A stretch of DNA of 64,000 bases from Flavobacterium stagni (lineage in GTDB: Bacteria; Bacteroidota; Bacteroidia; Flavobacteriales; Flavobacteriaceae): NCBI RefSeq assembly GCF_004122105.1, contig NZ_SBKN01000004.1:62001-126000 (forward strand), given 5' to 3'. Position 1 is the stretch's first letter. Each line of letters begins with the position of its first letter. A program made the translations under genes and the position numbers. The notes beneath the pieces are model-generated. The model had not been told where the DNA came from. It did not search any database and saw only the letters and a program-made list of their open reading frames with translations. Shown piece by piece: positions 61,517-64,000 of this stretch.

Positions 61517-63550
61517 TTAGTTTTTCACGATTTTCTGAGAAGCTGCATTTCCATTCGCATCTAACACTTTTAAAAGGTAGGTTCCTTCGTTTAGTGATTG
61601 GATGTTTAGGGTGTCATTTTCAATTTTAGAGGACAAAACCATACGGCCATTTAAGTCATATACTTCTGCGCTTACAGCAGTGTATCCTTCTTTGGTTTTA
61701 ATGGTGATGCTGTTTTTCGCAGGGATTGGGAAAACACTCATTGCTGACACATCAAAAGTAGTGTTAGCTAAGGTCGAACCTTCTGTGATATCAATTCTTT
61801 GGTTAATTCCAGGATTGTTAATCGTATCTACTGTTCCCGAAGGCCAACGAATGATTACTTGAGTAATTGCGGTATTGGTCCCAATTCCGAAGTGTGCATT
61901 TAACGAACTCATGTATTTGAAACCTTCACCGCTACGGATGTCACGAATTTGTTTTCCAAAAGCACCATAGATTTCAACGCGAGCTCCAATACCGTTGCTG
62001 TTGCTTTGTACACCATTTAAACGGATTTTAATCCAGTTATTTCCGTTTGGTACGGCATAACGAATTGTAGATCCATTTTGGATATCCAAGAAACCATCAT
62101 TGTTCAAATCTCCTACAGCACCTACAGCAATTCCTGTGTAAGGTACAGCTGAAAACGTATTGTTACCTTGATTAAACATAATTTTGTTTCCACCGCCTAA
62201 AACATCCACTTTACCATCGTTATCAAAATCGTAAGCAATGTTGTCAATGTTTGTTGAAGTATTGGTATCCCAACCAGATCCTGTTGTAATGTTAGTGAAA
62301 GCAGTCAACGAACCTGTGGTTTCAAAATTATTTCTAAAGAATTTATGCAATCCAGCACTTGCTGTAATAATTACGTCCATATCGCCATCGTTATCGAAAT
62401 CGGCAATACCCGAAGACCATGTTTGAATAGGGGTTACGTTCACACCTGCTGCTGCAGAGATGTTAGTATAGGTTGTACCGCCATCATAACGAATTAACTG
62501 ACATGGAGGTCCGGAACATTTTGAAATGAATACATCTGAATCTCCGTCATTATCAAAGTCAGTAAACAATGTGGCATAGTTTCCACCGCCACTACTTAAA
62601 TTCATAGCACCAGGCGTAATGTTGGATTGGTAATACGTTAAATTTCCATTTCCATCATTTAAATAATATACATTTTCATTGATGTCATGACAAGAGAAGA
62701 TGTCCAAGTTTCCGTCTTTATTCAAATCGGCAAAATTGGTACGTTGACAAAAGATATATTGTCCCGGTGTGTACCCAGTATAGGACGATCCATTATTCGC
62801 TGAAGTAAGGATTGACAACCCACTTCCGTTTCCAAGTACGATATCATTATAGCCGTCTTTGTTGTAATCTCCAGCGGCCATACTCCAATTGGGGTAAAAA
62901 GAAACATCGGTAAAAGGATAATTTACAACATTGAAAGTACCTGCTGTTGAAGTTTGGTAATGTACTTTCATTGTTCCAGTACTAATTCCTACTACATCAT
63001 CCAAACCATCATTGTTCATGTCAACTACACAAATATTGTAAGTGTTGTTGATCGTTGAAACTGTTTGCGTAGTATAATTTACTGGAGTAACCGGGGGAAC
63101 TACAATTGGGTTTTCAGTTAATTGGAAGGTAAATCCAGCACTGGTCCATTTATTATCCCAAGCGATGTAATACGTAGTTCCTGCTGTCACATTAAAAGTG
63201 GCTACAGTAGAGTAATTAGCCCCACTATCATCATCACCAGCATAACAAGTCAGTGCACCACAAGTTCCTGTGTAAATGTGTACACGCGTGTCCACTCTTG
63301 GTGTGTTTGCAGTGATGTCTGTAGATAAAATTACCGTGTAATTTTGAGTTGGGGTGTAGCTGTACCATTCAGCGGCTCCATTTGTTCCTAAAGCCCCGTT
63401 AGCAGCACATATTGTTGGAGGTAATTCTGTACCGTTTACGGCTGTCACAACTTGTGTTCCAGCTGTAATAGCTACAGCCGTTCCACAGGTGTCTTGTGCC
63501 TGAGTGAAAACTGCGGTTAGCAGGGTTAATAATAAAGTAATTTTTTTCAT
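61517..63550 (-). CDS. T9SS-secreted FG-GAP/VCBS protein with ASPIC/UnbV domain
   Basis: 677 residues. The signal peptide ends AVFTQAQ. Residues about 20-150 form a beta domain (EWYSYTPTQNYTVILSTD, a prepeptidase-C-like form). About 165-500 are FG-GAP/VCBS repeats (DMNNDGLDDVVG, DYNKDGYNDIVLGNG, DFDNDGDSDVFIS, DLNNDGFLDI), an integrin-type propeller with calcium loops. ASPIC/UnbV follows (GIGARVEIYGAFGKQIRDI, IIRWPSGTVD). The last 75 residues are a T9SS type A sorting domain (MSVFPIPAKNSITI to KIVKN). It is a surface or secreted binding protein; ligand unknown. Confidence 0.93.
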   Translation of the reverse strand: MKKITLLLTLLTAVFTQAQDTCGTAVAITAGTQVVTAVNGTELPPTICAANGALGTNGAAEWYSYTPTQNYTVILSTDITANTPRVDTRVHIYTGTCGALTCYAGDDDSGANYSTVATFNVTAGTTYYIAWDNKWTSAGFTFQLTENPIVVPPVTPVNYTTQTVSTINNTYNICVVDMNNDGLDDVVGISTGTMKVHYQTSTAGTFNVVNYPFTDVSFYPNWSMAAGDYNKDGYNDIVLGNGSGLSILTSANNGSSYTGYTPGQYIFCQRTNFADLNKDGNLDIFSCHDINENVYYLNDGNGNLTYYQSNITPGAMNLSSGGGNYATLFTDFDNDGDSDVFISKCSGPPCQLIRYDGGTTYTNISAAAGVNVTPIQTWSSGIADFDNDGDMDVIITASAGLHKFFRNNFETTGSLTAFTNITTGSGWDTNTSTNIDNIAYDFDNDGKVDVLGGGNKIMFNQGNNTFSAVPYTGIAVGAVGDLNNDGFLDIQNGSTIRYAVPNGNNWIKIRLNGVQSNSNGIGARVEIYGAFGKQIRDIRSGEGFKYMSSLNAHFGIGTNTAITQVIIRWPSGTVDTINNPGINQRIDITEGSTLANTTFDVSAMSVFPIPAKNSITIKTKEGYTAVSAEVYDLNGRMVLSSKIENDTLNIQSLNEGTYLLKVLDANGNAASQKIVKN

Positions 63551-63581
63551 ATTGGTTAAAGGTCAGGTTATATTAAATTGT

Positions 63582-64000
63582 TTAGTTACAAGGTTGTAAG
63601 GAATTAATCCATTGCTCGATTAATTGAACGCCTTCCGTATGGATGATGGAACGCCCATGCAGTGGCATCATGTAGGATTCATTCTCAGTATTGATACGGT
63701 AATACAACATCGAGCGGTTTACGTTTCCTGGCGCCACAATTTTACTCAAGGCCGGAGGGAAATCCTGCATATCAGCCGTAGGGACACAAACGCCCATATT
63801 GGTTGGGTTGTTGTAAGTTTCCGTAAAGGCAAAACGCATAGGTCTATAATAACAATGACCTAATTCACTATGGCAATGCGCACAATTGATGTCGAAATAG
63901 GAGCGAACTCTTTTCTCAAGCGGTTGCGAAGTATCGTTATAATTGATTGTCGTATTTTCAGCGGTAGGCAACGTCGCACTGTTTTCCAATATCCCCAACT
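63582..64000 (-). CDS. C-terminal part of a c-type cytochrome-like protein (cut by window end)
   Basis: The frame stays open to the right edge, so the N-terminus is outside the window. The visible 139 residues contain one heme motif CAHCH in FDINCAHCHSELGHC, then RFAFTETYNNPTNMGVCVP and NRSMLYYRINTENESYMMPLHGRSIIHTEGVQLIEQWINSL, where a Met after PL could be the axial ligand. It resembles the ends of the SO2930-type diheme cytochrome group, but with only this part the family is a guess. It lies 31 bp downstream on the same strand ahead of the FG-GAP gene. Confidence 0.75.
   Translation of the reverse strand, partial: LGILENSATLPTAENTTINYNDTSQPLEKRVRSYFDINCAHCHSELGHCYYRPMRFAFTETYNNPTNMGVCVPTADMQDFPPALSKIVAPGNVNRSMLYYRINTENESYMMPLHGRSIIHTEGVQLIEQWINSLQPCN

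Noticed and set aside
1..64000. CRISPR arrays, prophage or transposase genes
   Set aside because: No regular repeat-spacer pattern, no structural phage genes and no transposase motifs found on either strand.

Overview
The window reads as a chromosome segment from a member of the Flavobacteriaceae, most likely Flavobacterium or a close relative. Three things point there. Many genes have a Bacteroidota-type promoter (-7 box TAnnTTTG) and no Shine-Dalgarno sequence. Three large secreted proteins end in type IX secretion (T9SS) type A sorting domains. The family content is typical of the group (DUF4290, DUF5686, START-like protein, alternative GlmU-family protein, 950-residue CarB without its allosteric domain, TonB receptor with a carboxypeptidase-like N-terminus). 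Most of the window is housekeeping sequence. I see no phage, IS element or CRISPR array.

Layout. 1-2.3 kb: murein genes (end of mltG, a DUF2279 protein, a lysozyme-like hydrolase). 2.3-12.3 kb: an RsmI-like methylase with a low-molecular-weight phosphatase, dnaA, a thioesterase, yigZ, a HAD phosphatase with ribD, a GNAT enzyme with prmC, a MacB-type permease, hisS. 12.6-18.6 kb: a 1909-residue T9SS surface protein and a CAU-anticodon tRNA. 18.8-24.6 kb: a START-like protein, a class IV aminotransferase, yqgE, HU, recQ-fmt, a small ATPase. 24.9-31.0 kb: DUF493-DUF4290-murA, a TauE/SafE exporter, aroQ with a DUF5686 outer-membrane protein. 31.3-37.4 kb: an abundant-type outer-membrane beta-barrel, xerD, a PAS histidine kinase overlapping a receiver-only regulator, rny, a 6S-like RNA, zapA with a coiled-coil partner. 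37.6-47.7 kb: an M23 peptidase/TonB receptor/lipoprotein operon facing a four-gene DUF4199-GT2-phosphosugar mutase-ABC exporter operon. 48-64 kb: rpmE2, a glmU-family gene, mtaB, an AT-rich two-gene cassette, a small conserved gene, a GNAT-like gene, an alpha/beta hydrolase, a lytic transglycosylase, a TPR membrane protein, rpmH, carB, a KirBac-type channel, an FG-GAP/ASPIC T9SS protein and the end of a c-type cytochrome gene.

The most unusual locus is the 51.0-53.6 kb cassette. It holds an RCC1-propeller T9SS protein and an unknown secreted protein, is visibly more AT-rich than its flanks, and is bounded by 47-bp direct repeats (46/47 identical). The repeat is the 3' end of the neighbouring 113-codon gene, so the cassette looks inserted there with the gene end duplicated. 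Other points of note are a structured RNA next to zapA that fits 6S RNA, MurA with Asp in place of the fosfomycin-target Cys, two families of small structured intergenic repeats (one with a compensatory change in its terminal arms) that occupy different kinds of intergenic region, and -7 boxes that predict leaderless or nearly leaderless mRNAs for xerD and ribD.

Protein starts were moved from the longest open frame where family length, signal peptide position or the -7 box argued for it; each case says why. All functions are read from motifs and family knowledge without database searches.
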